A stretch of DNA of 7,720 nucleotides. Origin: Ruminococcaceae bacterium UBA5423. Its GTDB lineage: Bacteria > Bacillota > Clostridia > Oscillospirales > Acutalibacteraceae. The stretch lies in assembly GCA_002409375.1 (NCBI GenBank), contig DHNF01000127.1, positions 1 to 7,720 on the forward strand, given 5' to 3'. A program made the position numbers and the translations under genes. The notes beneath the pieces are model-generated. The model was not told where the DNA came from and made no database searches. It was given only the letters and a program-made list of their open reading frames with translations. Below are positions 1-6,665 of this stretch, piece after piece (positions within the stretch are counted from its first letter, which is position 1; each line of letters opens with the position of its first letter).

Positions 1-45
1 CTAATATCCGACTAAAAACTTAACACTCTTTTAGTCGGATATTAG
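1..45. repeat. Perfect 17-bp inverted repeat at the left edge
   Basis: The arm CTAATATCCGACTAAAA (1-17) is repeated as its exact reverse complement at 29-45, around an 11-base spacer. It could continue to the left of the window. It does not look like a normal intrinsic terminator: A and T runs sit beside the loop rather than outside the stem, and no T-run follows on the plus strand (TAAAACCC follows). An operator, the end of a small mobile element, or a transcript-end hairpin of an unseen neighbour are all possible. No direct repeat or transposase is visible, so its nature is open. Positions 46-115 between this repeat and the next hairpin show nothing I can name. Confidence 0.75.
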
Positions 46-106
46 TAAAACCCTGCAATTGACGCGTGAACTTTATTCTCTTCACATCAAAAGATAAACG
101 AGTACA

Positions 107-147
107 TAATAAACAACTGCCGAAATTCATCATATAGCTTCGGCAGT
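107..147 (-). terminator. Intrinsic terminator of the MFS transporter gene
   Basis: On the minus strand, 18 bases after the transporter's TAA stop, ACTGCCGAA (147-139) can pair with TTCGGCAGT (124-116) in a perfect 9-bp, GC-rich-centred stem with a 14-base loop. The stem is followed by the T-rich tail TGTTTATT. The position directly after a gene, the stem and the tail fit a Rho-independent terminator. The loop is long and the T-run is interrupted, so efficiency may be moderate. Confidence 0.75.
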
Positions 148-165
148 AAAATATTGTTTTTAAGA

Positions 166-1443
166 TTAAACTATTTTATCTGATTGAAATTTTAACTCTT
201 CCTTAAACCTTGTCCATCGGTTTATAATTATTAAGCAGATAAGCGCACCTGTAATCGTTATCAACATACAGCAGCCGATAACGGATTGCCAACCCCACTC
301 CTGTGCAATCCAACCAAACCCATATGATGCAATTGCACATCCAAGATAAATAATAGAGTTTACAAGACCGGTAATTGACGCTGTCTTTCTATATAATGCA
401 AAACGAACCGGAATAAGAATTACCATAACATGATTTACGCCGTGCATCGAAGTCACAACCCATGATAACAGAACAATACTTACATGCACGGATAATTTAT
501 CTATAAACAAAAGTGCAATAAGCGGCGGTAATGCAGACAAAAACGCAAACACCGCAGATAACATTTCATTTTTATTAAACAATTTAAAATAAAGTGCAGT
601 AATAATGTAGGGTCCGCTAACACTTATTAGCGGAAGAAACATAGATAAAAACAAAGAAAATACTGCATTTATTGAAAACAGTTCATTTAACATGGTTGGC
701 ACCCAGACATTTACGCCCTCCTTTATCATGCCGTGCATTATAGCTGGCAGCAGCATCAATAGCACACCGGATATTAATAATAGGTTAATTAGGCGTACTT
801 TTCCGCTTTGCGAAAGCTTTACACCTGTTGTACTGATTTGCTTATATTCTTTGGGCACGAGATACTTGCGTATTATTATAATTGTGAGTGTCCAACCGAT
901 AAGTACTGCGAGAAGAACAATCGCAGCTGCCGCAAAAAGCGTTTTCCAATGAAAATAGTTGAGAATTAGCATAGACATCAGATAGGCGGCAATAGCACCA
1001 ACAGGTACACATGTGGTAATTCTCAAGCATGCCTTTTTTTGCATGTCTTCCCTTAAGACAGAAGATAAAATATATAGTATTGGCGACCACAACATAGACT
1101 GAAATAACCCATTTATTCCCCAGAAAATAATTAGAAACACGGGCTTATTATTAAGACTCATAAACAGATTAGAAAGAGAAGCACCTGAGAGCCCCAAAAA
1201 AACCATTATAAAAGGGGACAGCCTATCCCCAAGAAAGCCGTTAATAAGTTGACCTAAGCCATAACAAAAGAAAAAAGCGGTACCGATTAGTCCGGCTTCG
1301 TTTTTAAGCATTGTCCCGTCTTGTATCATACCGGCTAATGCAGCCGAATAATTAATTCTACCAATATAGGATGCACCGTAAACAATCCAGCACATAATAA
1401 ATAGAACTTGGCTTGGAAGTTTATGTATAAGATGTTTGTGCAC
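166..1443 (-). CDS. MFS transporter, resembling the organophosphate:phosphate antiporter (GlpT/UhpT-like) branch
   Basis: A 425-residue integral membrane protein with about 12 hydrophobic segments. The first six are near residues 12-28, 50-70, 78-95, 102-130, 143-163 and 168-191. The last six are near 218-240, 258-285, 293-313, 320-347, 355-378 and 385-408. The loop 2-3 signature of the major facilitator superfamily is visible as GFLGDRLS (69-76). The stretches AGLIGTAFFFCYGLGQ and EGVNVWVP resemble sugar-phosphate and glycerol-phosphate permeases; this is pattern recognition, not a search. I chose the GTG start at 1443 because GGAAGGA lies 9 bases upstream. The longer readings (TTG at 1500, ATG at 1461) lack a ribosome site, and the TTG lies inside the -35 box. 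The gene is divergent from the AraC-family gene and ends at its own hairpin. Substrate is unknown; import of the sugar or glycoconjugate used by the neighbouring hydrolases is the natural hypothesis. Confidence 0.9.
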   Translation of the reverse strand: MHKHLIHKLPSQVLFIMCWIVYGASYIGRINYSAALAGMIQDGTMLKNEAGLIGTAFFFCYGLGQLINGFLGDRLSPFIMVFLGLSGASLSNLFMSLNNKPVFLIIFWGINGLFQSMLWSPILYILSSVLREDMQKKACLRITTCVPVGAIAAYLMSMLILNYFHWKTLFAAAAIVLLAVLIGWTLTIIIIRKYLVPKEYKQISTTGVKLSQSGKVRLINLLLISGVLLMLLPAIMHGMIKEGVNVWVPTMLNELFSINAVFSLFLSMFLPLISVSGPYIITALYFKLFNKNEMLSAVFAFLSALPPLIALLFIDKLSVHVSIVLLSWVVTSMHGVNHVMVILIPVRFALYRKTASITGLVNSIIYLGCAIASYGFGWIAQEWGWQSVIGCCMLITITGALICLIIINRWTRFKEELKFQSDKIV

Positions 1444-1451
1444 TAACGATA

Positions 1452-1459
1452 TTCCTTCC
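1452..1459 (-). promoter_or_regulatory. Ribosome binding site that decides the GTG start of the MFS gene
   Basis: GGAAGGAA on the minus strand ends 8 bases before GTG at 1443 (9 bases from its AGGA core). The first in-frame ATG (1461) lies immediately upstream of this site, and its own upstream sequence is pure AT with no Shine-Dalgarno match. This favours the 425-residue protein. Confidence 0.7.
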
Positions 1460-1468
1460 ATATTAAAT

Positions 1469-1493
1469 AATTTTATAATGGTGATATAAAATT
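1469..1493. promoter_or_regulatory. Candidate operator: 9-bp inverted repeat across the MFS promoter
   Basis: AATTTTATA (1469-1477) and TATAAAATT (1485-1493) are exact reverse complements around the 7-base centre ATGGTGA. The palindrome covers the -10 box and most of the spacer of the minus-strand promoter, where a bound protein would block RNA polymerase. The arms are entirely A/T in an AT-rich region, so chance is a real alternative. AraC-family proteins more often bind direct repeats, so the protein that would use it is not clear. Confidence 0.35.
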
Positions 1494-1500
1494 TGACCAA
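1472..1500 (-). promoter_or_regulatory. Sigma-A-type promoter of the MFS gene
   Basis: On the minus strand TTGGTC (1500-1495) and TATAAA (1477-1472) are separated by exactly 17 bases. The predicted transcript start is near 1465, giving a leader of about 20 bases that contains the GGAAGGA ribosome site before GTG 1443. The -35 box overlaps that of the opposite promoter. Confidence 0.65.
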
Positions 1501-1521
1501 GTTGTTTTTTTATATTATAAT
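1493..1521 (+). promoter_or_regulatory. Sigma-A-type promoter of the AraC-family gene
   Basis: TTGACC (1493-1498) and a perfect TATAAT (1516-1521) are separated by 17 bases, a near-consensus housekeeping promoter. The predicted start is near 1528, giving a leader of about 30 bases with AAAGGTGA before ATG 1560. The -35 hexamer shares bases 1495-1498 with the -35 hexamer of the minus-strand MFS promoter. Confidence 0.75.
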
Positions 1522-1559
1522 TATTGTATAACTTTATCACTATATTTAAAGGTGAACAT

Positions 1560-2474
1560 ATGAAAAAAGCTATTATCCGAGCTGATCATAAAAACGGAAT
1601 AGTAATCCCATACAAAATTAGTCCCATATTAAATATCTCTCACATTATTGGTATCTTTTTAAGTGATGATACTAAAAATTATAAATTTGCGGGAGAGTGG
1701 CATGACTTTTGGGAATTTATTTATGTTGAAAAGGGAGAAATGCTGATTACGGCAGCGGAAAATAAATACATACTTAAGGCCGGAGAACTGGCTTTTCACT
1801 GCCCTAATGAATTTCATGCAGTAGAATCCTGTTCAGATCAAAATTCAGTTTATTTTGTAGCTTCCTTTATTTGCGAAAGCCCATGTATGAACTATTTTAA
1901 GTGCAAAATCCTTACACTGAACGGCAAAGAGCGTGAAATGCTATTTTCGGCGTTTAAGCTTGGTGAAACGGCTTTCCCGCAATTTATGAGAGTAAACCCG
2001 GACACAATGAAAATATACAACACTGATAACATTCCATTCGGCGCTGAGCAAATGATATGCAATTACTTAGAAAATATACTCCTTCATTTGTATCAACGAG
2101 GGAACGGTAACAATACAAAAAAACGTATTGTTACATACGCAAAGCAAATGAGAGACAAAAAACTCAGCGTTGAAATTTCTAAGTATCTTCAGCTGAATAT
2201 TGATAAAATGCTAAAGCTTGAAACAATATCAGCATCCCTCGGATATTGTGTATCCCAAATTCAAAAAACCTTTAAATCAGAAACAGGCCAAAGCATTATG
2301 GATTATTTTATAGACTTGAAAATTTCCAAAGCAAAGCAACTAATACGCGAAAGCGATATGAATTTTACTGAGATTGCCGCAAGCTTAGGTTATGAGAATG
2401 TAAATTATTTTTCAAGACTTTTCAAATCAAAAACCGGCATAACACTTAGCCAATACGCAAAATCTATTGATTAA
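1560..2474 (+). CDS. AraC-family transcriptional regulator with an N-terminal cupin sensor domain
   Basis: A 304-residue cytosolic DNA-binding protein. Residues about 40-110 form a cupin-like ligand pocket: HDFWEFIYVEKGEM, then a KAGELAFHCPNEFH turn with His and Glu as in other AraC sensor domains. Residues about 205-302 carry the two helix-turn-helix units of the family. The first is around 218-240 (LETISASLGYCVSQIQKTFK). The second is around 266-290, with the typical EIAASLGY...NYFSRLFK pattern. ATG 1560 is chosen because AAAGGTGA lies just upstream and because an upstream in-frame TTG (1524) would fall before the predicted transcript start. It is divergent from the MFS gene and converges with the GH129-type gene. 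Such regulators usually activate sugar-use genes when the sugar binds the cupin domain. Control of this locus, perhaps by a GalNAc-containing ligand, is inferred from position. Confidence 0.93.
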   Translation: MKKAIIRADHKNGIVIPYKISPILNISHIIGIFLSDDTKNYKFAGEWHDFWEFIYVEKGEMLITAAENKYILKAGELAFHCPNEFHAVESCSDQNSVYFVASFICESPCMNYFKCKILTLNGKEREMLFSAFKLGETAFPQFMRVNPDTMKIYNTDNIPFGAEQMICNYLENILLHLYQRGNGNNTKKRIVTYAKQMRDKKLSVEISKYLQLNIDKMLKLETISASLGYCVSQIQKTFKSETGQSIMDYFIDLKISKAKQLIRESDMNFTEIAASLGYENVNYFSRLFKSKTGITLSQYAKSID

Positions 2475-2498
2475 CTTTACTATTAAAATTGTAAATGA

Positions 2499-4343
2499 CT
2501 ACTCTTCAACATGGTACTGGAGATTATCAAAATCGACTGTGACCGTTACACCACTTTCATAAGTAACCCGCTCGACAGTGCGCCGGGTATTTAAGAATTC
2601 ATGCCTAACCATTTCTTTATATGCAACTTTTTTTTGTAAATCCGAAACAATACAAGTTTTATCTAATTCAGCATTGTCTGCATTTATATCCAAGTAGCAA
2701 GGTCCGCCGTTAAGCAACGCCTGCAAAAAACGGGTTTTATCCACGTTTTCATCATCACTGCTTTTTATAGCCCAGGGAATAACGATGCAGTCATGGTATA
2801 CTAAATTTAGTAAAGGCACGGGAACACCACCCGCTTTGTCACCATAATCTTTGTAATAAGGAGCGTGATGGCACAATTCCATGTGCATAATCATTGTGTC
2901 AACTGCGGTTTCGCTGCTCATTATTAAATTTCTCGCGCGCAACCGTTCAAGACACAAGGCACGATACTCAGCACACTCCTTGCGACTCATTCGATGTTCC
3001 AAATGATGGCACTCATCCAACGGAACACACGAGAAAACATCAAGATATGCTCCATCGGGTGTTATCCCTAGCTTTTCCAGCCCGTCATAATTTAACTGTA
3101 CAAAATGCGGTGCTATAGCTGTACATAGGTATGACTGGTTTCCGCCGTTCCAAGTACATTCACCCGGAACAGTTCCGTCCGCATTGTGTATTGCATTTTG
3201 TTCATCATAAAACCTACTGTCATGATAATAATCTCTATATTGATCGTGTACAGCAAATAGTATGTTATGTTTTTTGCAAAACTCATATAATTCTCTCATG
3301 CCATCGGCACCACCCGCCTTTTCACACGGCGGCATTATATCGGGATGCTGCTGGTCATATCCGTCAACACCCCAGCCATCAAGATGCAGATACGCTTTTT
3401 TAAGTCCTCGATCAACAAGTTTTTTCAATTGATTCTTGCGTTCACAAAACGTGTAAAATATGTAATTGGACTCCGGTTTATCCGCATTATAAATTAATGC
3501 CTCGGGTTTTATGTAATAATAAATAACGCTATGAATAATCGGTGCGCCTATTAACTGTGCAATCTTGGGGTTGGATATAGCCTTTTGTTTTAGGGTAACT
3601 AACCTCCCTTTTTCCTTTATATATCGACGATAGCTCTTGCAAAAAGTGTTGTAGTCACAATTCTTAAAAAACTCCATACGCAAGGTGCGCTTATATCGCA
3701 GTGCCCCAAGCGTTGAATTCCATATAAAGTAAAACTCTGTCGGACCGCCAAAGGGATGAACAAAATGATAATCACAGTCCCACGGTGTCTCAACAAGCTG
3801 AAAGCAGCCGCTGTCTCCGTTCACCTGCCCAAACCACGGCATAGGCGCTCCCACTGAACAAAACGAGTGATATCCACCACCTGTAACAGTAGCAGGCCAA
3901 TCTCCCGGAATAATCGCTCCCTGAAATAATGAAAAAACAGAATACACATCCTTATCTGATGACCATTCCCACGGTCTGGGCCAGGCAACCTGCATTATTT
4001 CTTCGTCTTCACTTATTGGCAGTATTTCAAAATACAGACGGCCCGTTAAGGTGTGGACCCATATCAATGTTTCGATTGTAAGGGATACCACCGCTTTGTT
4101 TACCTGCCAATCAATATACCTAATACGATATCCTGTGGCAGTTCCGGTAACGTATCGTTCGCAGCGAATATCCAAAGCGTTATCAAGATAAAGTGTGACT
4201 AATTGACCGCCATATCGCGTTTTTAGCCATGGGCGAAATGCTTTATTCTGTCTCCACACCTTACTGCCGTTTGAAACCATCACAATATGATTAGAGATGT
4301 CGAGCTGGTATATATTACCCTCAATCTTTGCAAAAGTATGCAT
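2499..4343 (-). CDS. GH129-type glycoside hydrolase, probable intracellular alpha-N-acetylgalactosaminidase (complete copy)
   Basis: A 614-residue enzyme that would release GalNAc from alpha-linked glycoconjugates by a retaining mechanism. An N-terminal beta-rich part (about 1-260) precedes a TIM-barrel-like catalytic part (about 265-550) and a short beta C-terminus. Known residues of B. bifidum NagBb (GH129; numbers from memory) have counterparts at identical numbers here: D330 (DGYD, contacts GalNAc O4), W398 (ECTWNGG, sugar stacking), D435 (YLDVF, nucleophile) and E478 (MSSE, acid/base). No signal peptide or membrane segment is seen, so it acts in the cytosol, as NagBb does. ATG 4343 is the only reasonable start: an in-frame TAA lies 9 bases upstream. 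AGAGAGG (4362-4356) is a somewhat distant ribosome site, 12 bases off. It follows the GH109-type gene by 32 bases, clearly the same operon. GH101-like endo-acting enzymes are the nearest alternative. The substrate is family-based inference. Confidence 0.85.
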   Translation of the reverse strand: MHTFAKIEGNIYQLDISNHIVMVSNGSKVWRQNKAFRPWLKTRYGGQLVTLYLDNALDIRCERYVTGTATGYRIRYIDWQVNKAVVSLTIETLIWVHTLTGRLYFEILPISEDEEIMQVAWPRPWEWSSDKDVYSVFSLFQGAIIPGDWPATVTGGGYHSFCSVGAPMPWFGQVNGDSGCFQLVETPWDCDYHFVHPFGGPTEFYFIWNSTLGALRYKRTLRMEFFKNCDYNTFCKSYRRYIKEKGRLVTLKQKAISNPKIAQLIGAPIIHSVIYYYIKPEALIYNADKPESNYIFYTFCERKNQLKKLVDRGLKKAYLHLDGWGVDGYDQQHPDIMPPCEKAGGADGMRELYEFCKKHNILFAVHDQYRDYYHDSRFYDEQNAIHNADGTVPGECTWNGGNQSYLCTAIAPHFVQLNYDGLEKLGITPDGAYLDVFSCVPLDECHHLEHRMSRKECAEYRALCLERLRARNLIMSSETAVDTMIMHMELCHHAPYYKDYGDKAGGVPVPLLNLVYHDCIVIPWAIKSSDDENVDKTRFLQALLNGGPCYLDINADNAELDKTCIVSDLQKKVAYKEMVRHEFLNTRRTVERVTYESGVTVTVDFDNLQYHVEE

Positions 4344-4375
4344 AGGTTGTTAATGCCTCTCTGTAATTAATCTGT

Positions 4376-5605
4376 TTAACAATTCAATTCATATTGCCAG
4401 TACTCTGCCGTATCACGTTTAATCCAGCGGCCGTTTGTGAAATCCTCAGCTGCGACCGGGATTCCCCCTAACAGCAATGACTTTTCCGATAATGCGCTGA
4501 TGCTCATCCAGGCGGCCATATCATATACATCAATTGGCATTTTATGATTTTCCTTTAAACTGTCAATGAATGCTCTTAATACAAGATAATCAATATCGCT
4601 GTGTTCGCCACGCATACCATCATCGTGCATTTTTTTCCATATAGAATGATCGTATACATTCCGATATTTTTCAATATTACCGAAGTGATTTTTCCATTCC
4701 ATATGATACTGATTATGTTTGTCATCAAGAAAAATGGACATATTGTCTTCATTATACATTCCTTTGGTTCCGCACACCTTTAACCCACGCGAATATGGAC
4801 AAGGCAAGGTGGTATTCAAAGTCAAAACTATGTTTTCCCCACCGGCACATTTTATCGTCGTTGTAACAATATCGCCTTGGGAAATTTCAGCTTTGCTTAA
4901 AGCACAATCCTCACCTTTGTTCTTAACAATATATTCATGGAGACCGGCAGACTTTGTGGCACTTGATGTAACGGTCAGCATTAAATTGCCGCGGTTTATG
5001 TTAAGCAGCTTTGCAATTGGTCCTAAAGCGTGGGTCGGATAGTTTTCGCGGTTGCGATAAAGATATTCATCCAGTCTATAATGTCTATTTTCATGCCCAT
5101 TTGCTAAAGATTCTCTTAAATCGTGTTGATAGCAACCGCCACAATAAACCACTTCACCAAACACTCCCTGGCGAACTATGTTTGACAGCATCAATTCGTC
5201 CCTGCCATAGCAACAATTTTCCAGCATCATAGCTGGGGTGCCCGTTTTTTCGTATGTTCGTACAAGGCGCCAACATTCCTCGATAGAAGCGCCGCCAACC
5301 TCACAACCTACAGCTATACCCGCCTCCATGGCTTCGCACATGATCTGCACATGCTGTTTCCAACCTGTACTAATTATTATGGCATCGACTAATTCCATGC
5401 TCAGGATATCTCTATAATTGCTCGTACACACAGGCATATGCCCTGTTTTGGATTTGATTTTTTCGGCAATTGCGAGCTGTCTGTCCTCATAGACATCGCA
5501 TACAGCCACCACATTGATATCCGCCTGATCAATTAGTATGTTTGACAGCACTGCACCGCGACCTCCCAGACCAACAATACCAACATTAATTTTTTGATTT
5601 TTCAT
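4376..5605 (-). CDS. GH109-type NAD-dependent glycosidase (Gfo/Idh/MocA fold), probable alpha-N-acetylgalactosaminidase
   Basis: A 409-residue protein with an N-terminal Rossmann domain (VGIVGLGGRG, 8-17; acidic D37 after the second strand) and a C-terminal substrate domain. It matches the GH109 pattern closely: MLENCCYGR (127-135), GCYQHDLR (157-164), NYPTHALGP (188-196), GLHEYIV and GDIVTTTIKCAGG. The catalytic residues I recall for Elizabethkingia GH109 (Glu149, Tyr179, Tyr225, His228) correspond to E129, Y159, Y189 and H192. The E-to-Y spacing of 30 is identical; the Y-to-Y segment is 16 residues shorter here. GH109 enzymes oxidise the sugar C3 transiently with tightly bound NAD+, then eliminate and re-add. 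The usual dehydrogenase EKP lysine is absent (CEVGG at 101-105), arguing against a simple dehydrogenase. No Tat or Sec signal, so cytosolic. ATG 5605 has AAGGAG 9 bases upstream. It lies between the two GH129-type genes. The exact sugar is inferred. Confidence 0.87.
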   Translation of the reverse strand: MKNQKINVGIVGLGGRGAVLSNILIDQADINVVAVCDVYEDRQLAIAEKIKSKTGHMPVCTSNYRDILSMELVDAIIISTGWKQHVQIMCEAMEAGIAVGCEVGGASIEECWRLVRTYEKTGTPAMMLENCCYGRDELMLSNIVRQGVFGEVVYCGGCYQHDLRESLANGHENRHYRLDEYLYRNRENYPTHALGPIAKLLNINRGNLMLTVTSSATKSAGLHEYIVKNKGEDCALSKAEISQGDIVTTTIKCAGGENIVLTLNTTLPCPYSRGLKVCGTKGMYNEDNMSIFLDDKHNQYHMEWKNHFGNIEKYRNVYDHSIWKKMHDDGMRGEHSDIDYLVLRAFIDSLKENHKMPIDVYDMAAWMSISALSEKSLLLGGIPVAAEDFTNGRWIKRDTAEYWQYELNC

Positions 5606-5683
5606 TTCTCTTTTCTCCTTGCAAAAAATATTAGTTAGTCGATTGCGAAACCCTCAGATCTGTGGGAGAACAAAGCTCACCCT

Positions 5684-5711
5684 ATAATATGGGATGGCCA
5701 AAACACTCCAA
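5684..5711 (-). promoter_or_regulatory. Possible internal promoter before the GH109-type gene
   Basis: The 125-base gap between the MBL-fold gene and the GH109-type gene is the longest in the operon. On the minus strand it holds TATTAT (5689-5684), a 5-of-6 match to the -10 box, with TTGGAG (5711-5706) 16 bases upstream, a weak -35. It would give a leader of about 70 bases. A weak 5-bp hairpin (ACACT/AGTGT, 5703-5719) overlaps it. Read-through from the upstream genes is equally possible; the rest of the gap shows no other recognisable element. Confidence 0.3.
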
Positions 5712-5730
5712 AACAGTGTACAGGTAAAAC

Positions 5731-6600
5731 TCAGCCGACAATCATCCCGTCATATGCCACTTTTATATTCCACTCACTATCTTTTAACATATTTTCAGTT
5801 TCTGTATGCGTTTTTGAGTGAAGGTGGCATATATGAGTAAGGTAAATTGGCGTTGCTTTTGTAATTAAACCAATAGATGCCATCTTTTTAATTGCTTCAA
5901 TTAAATTAGTAAAATTAAAGTGCCCCTCTTGATATGGTGGCAAAAATTGATCGCCATAAGTACACTCCATTACAGCGTAATCTAATTGCTTATTTAGATT
6001 TTTTAAAAACTCCCAGGTTTCATCTTGATACCACCCCGTATCTACCGCATATAAAAAAGTTAAGTTGTCGCCATCTGTAATCAGATAATTATAACCAATC
6101 TCATTGATGCCATATCCGTAATGACTGGATAAAATCGGCGTTACTTTCAAATCGTCAATCGATACCTCGCAATAAGGTTCTAATGGAATTAAAGAATGTT
6201 TGGAAAAAAAATTTGTGGGGTTTTTGTTCGTATGATCCTTAAGCAGTGACATAACCTTCGCAATATGTTTAAGTGCCTGAGGTGATCCATATATGTTAAC
6301 CAGAGATTCGAGCTTGGGTCGTCCACTTCCTCTAACAGCCATTTCATAAACATTTACATGATCATCGTGAAAATGAGTTATAAATATATTCTTAAGTTTT
6401 CTAAGTGTAATACCATTTTTTTGTGACTGTAAAAATAAATCGGGTGAAAAATCAATAATACTGGTTTCGTTAATTAAAAAATCGCTTCTCGTTCGAATAT
6501 CTTTGCCACCCAGATTGCGTGCATTCTCACAAATTTGACATTGACAGTAAATACAGGGAATAGCTTCGGAAGCCCCAGTCCCAAGAATGATTGATGGCAT
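5731..6600 (-). CDS. PhnP-like metallo-beta-lactamase-fold hydrolase
   Basis: A 289-residue cytosolic metal-dependent hydrolase. The core motif THFHDDH gives H76, H78, D80 and H81. Further metal-ligand candidates are H160 (SSHYGYG), D187 (YAVDTGW) and H256 (LTHICH), a full two-metal site. The N-terminus MPSIILGTGASEAIP followed by CQCQIC (C19, C21, C24) resembles PhnP, where a Cys cluster binds a structural zinc. PhnP cleaves phosphoribosyl cyclic phosphate in phosphonate breakdown, but no other phn gene is near, so that substrate is not claimed. It sits 50 bases after the partial GH129-type gene and 125 before the GH109-type gene, on the same strand, implying a role in the glycan pathway. 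It might open a cyclic phosphate or cleave an ester on the sugar. The ATG at 6600 has weak upstream signals (GAAAGG 13 bases away), but the beta-strand IILGTG begins directly after it, as in the family. Confidence 0.85.
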   Translation of the reverse strand: MPSIILGTGASEAIPCIYCQCQICENARNLGGKDIRTRSDFLINETSIIDFSPDLFLQSQKNGITLRKLKNIFITHFHDDHVNVYEMAVRGSGRPKLESLVNIYGSPQALKHIAKVMSLLKDHTNKNPTNFFSKHSLIPLEPYCEVSIDDLKVTPILSSHYGYGINEIGYNYLITDGDNLTFLYAVDTGWYQDETWEFLKNLNKQLDYAVMECTYGDQFLPPYQEGHFNFTNLIEAIKKMASIGLITKATPIYLTHICHLHSKTHTETENMLKDSEWNIKVAYDGMIVG

Positions 6601-6635
6601 AAAATTTCCGTACCTTTCAGTATTGTTGTTAAATC

Positions 6636-6665
6636 AATTGCCGACCTGTCTTATGGTCGGCAATT
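6636..6665. terminator. Perfect 11-bp hairpin overlapping the stop codon of the right-hand GH129-type gene
   Basis: AATTGCCGACC (6636-6646) pairs exactly with GGTCGGCAATT (6655-6665) around an 8-base loop that contains the TAA stop (6653-6651). On the plus strand a run of T follows (TTTTTC), which is terminator-like, but no plus-strand gene precedes it. On the minus strand, the coding direction, the tail is only GATTTAAC. It may act as a partial terminator or as an RNA-stabilising hairpin between the GH129-type and MBL-fold genes. Terminator function on the coding strand is uncertain. Confidence 0.45.

Noticed and set aside
1444..1500. Longer transporter reading from TTG at 1500 (444 residues)
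   Set aside because: The TTG lies within the predicted -35 box and upstream of the predicted transcript start, and neither it nor ATG 1461 has a ribosome site, whereas GTG 1443 does.
1524..1559. Longer AraC-family reading from TTG at 1524 (316 residues)
   Set aside because: It starts at or before the predicted transcript start and lacks a ribosome site; ATG 1560 follows AAAGGTGA.
2476..2495. Imperfect palindrome TTTAC...GTAAA between the convergent AraC-family and GH129-type genes, possible bidirectional terminator
   Set aside because: The stem is short, nearly all A/T and interrupted, with no T-run, so a terminator cannot be supported although the position would be suitable.
2894..3403. 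Plus-strand open frames of 74 and 90 residues antisense to the complete GH129-type gene
   Set aside because: Composition is that of antisense coding DNA, with no ribosome site or recognisable fold.
4376..5605. Annotation as an inositol 2-dehydrogenase or generic sugar oxidoreductase
   Set aside because: The EKP catalytic lysine is missing while GH109-specific stretches (YPTHALGP, GLHEYIV, GDIVTTTIKC) are present.
5703..5719. Hairpin ACACT/AGTGT after the MBL-fold gene as a terminator
   Set aside because: Only 5 bp of stem and a short interrupted T tract; too weak to call.
5731..6600. Assignment of the MBL-fold protein as phnP itself
   Set aside because: Motifs are shared across PhnP, PqqB and related groups, and no phosphonate genes are nearby, so a gene symbol would overstate the evidence.
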